A DNA stretch of 64,000 nucleotides from Saccharothrix saharensis. Lineage in GTDB: Bacteria > Actinomycetota > Actinomycetes > Mycobacteriales > Pseudonocardiaceae. The position numbers and the translations under genes are program-made. Positions 63,571 to 64,000 of this stretch are shown piece after piece. Location: contig NZ_VFPP01000001.1 of the NCBI RefSeq assembly GCF_006716745.1, positions 4,340,001 through 4,404,000 on the forward strand, in the 5' to 3' direction. How positions within the stretch are numbered: position 1 is the stretch's first letter; every line of letters begins with the position of its first letter. The notes under the pieces are model-generated. The model was not told where the DNA came from, ran no database searches, and was given only the letters and a program-made list of their open reading frames with translations.

Positions 63571-64000
63571 GTGGGGCGGGGGTGGCGGAGGCCGGGGTGG
63601 TCGGAGGGCAGGGTGCGGCGGAGGACCCACCAGCTGGCGGCGATGCACGCGACCTGCAGGGGCCAGGTCAGGGCGACGCGCATGACGCCCAGCAGGACGA
63701 CCTCGCCGGCCAGCCACAGAGCGCCGAAGACGAGGACGCGGAGGAGGTACTGGCCCACCCACGGCCAGGAGGCGTAGCGGTACGCGCGGAGCAGGTCCGG
63801 GTCACGTCGCCAGCGGAACTTCTGGCCCGTGACCAGGCCGACCACGACGCCCAGGAGGGGCCACCGCAGCACGATGGACGCGGCCCAGACCAACGCCGAC
63901 GCGGCGTTCAGGAAGATCTGCAGCAGGAAGAAGTCCTCGGCGCGCCCGGTCTGCAACGCGATGTACGCGGCCAGCACGACCAGGGCGACCGAGGCCAGCA
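63564..64000 (-). CDS. DUF3159 family membrane protein (partial, cut by window edge)
   Basis: C-terminal ~145 residues visible. Helices: ALVWAASIVLRWPLLGVVVGLV, QYLLRVLVFGALWLAGEVVLLGVMRVAL and QVACIAASWWVLRR, with the DUF3159 landmark GQKFRWRRDPDLLRAYRYASWPWVGQYL. Function unknown. The frame is open to the window edge, so the N-terminus lies outside. Confidence 0.85.
   Translation of the reverse strand, partial: LASVALVVLAAYIALQTGRAEDFFLLQIFLNAASALVWAASIVLRWPLLGVVVGLVTGQKFRWRRDPDLLRAYRYASWPWVGQYLLRVLVFGALWLAGEVVLLGVMRVALTWPLQVACIAASWWVLRRTLPSDHPGLRHPRPTP

Overview
The window is very GC-rich DNA with strong G/C bias at third codon positions, many GTG/TTG starts and ATGA/GTGA gene overlaps. 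The gene content fits a filamentous actinobacterium, most likely of the Pseudonocardiales (Saccharothrix/Actinosynnema/Lentzea-like). Evidence includes a DasR regulator with dre operators, groEL without groES behind two CIRCE operators, LytR_C, DUF3263 and DUF3159 proteins, and ABC importers with no ATPase gene. The genus is inferred; nothing here fixes it. No rRNA, tRNA, CRISPR array or insertion sequence was seen.

Layout. 1-8700 (minus): an operon for a molybdenum hydroxylase of the xanthine dehydrogenase/CoxL form II type with its maturation factors (MoxR ATPase, VWA protein, XdhC, CoxG), ending in a CapA-family lipoprotein gene. 8919-14316: a PspC protein, then a sugar-uptake operon (binding protein, two permeases, GH20 hexosaminidase) and cutC, with DasR-type sites upstream of both. 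14447-18924: a small acidic protein and a sigma-like factor / small beta-domain protein / TPR-CHAT protease module. 18971-29628: mostly housekeeping genes (cyclic-nucleotide phosphodiesterase-like, groEL, Ser/Thr kinase, cold shock, AIM24, moeA, psd-pssA, def, DUF3263, LytR_C). 29632-41034: a CDC48-like double AAA+ ATPase, a zinc-ribbon protein, and two thiamine loci, each behind a TPP riboswitch (thiC-thiD and thiO-thiS-thiG, with thiE divergent). 41034-46000: DODA-type dioxygenase, secreted S1 protease, PLP dehydratase and an MFS exporter.

46410-54363 is a GlcNAc/chitobiose locus: dasR, divergent dasABC, a NagZ-like GH3, a SIS deaminase/isomerase and nagA, with dre-like palindromes at dasA, inside the GH3 gene ahead of the SIS gene, and at nagA. 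A BadF-type GlcNAc kinase lies at 62447. With the 9-14 kb cluster this gives import, hydrolysis, phosphorylation, deacetylation and deamination of amino sugars within one window. 54529-59053 is a non-phosphorylative L-fucose operon with a FadR-type regulator, next to a large secreted subtilase. The right edge cuts a DUF3159 membrane protein gene.

The less ordinary signals are non-coding. They include a three-copy ~100-bp dispersed repeat with AT-richer codons; hairpins with a conserved tail; a ~170-bp inverted repeat between convergent genes; a 13-bp palindrome (GTCCACWGTGGAC) placed in coding sequence using rare codons; an intragenic dre site; and an 18-bp hairpin in the start of dasB.
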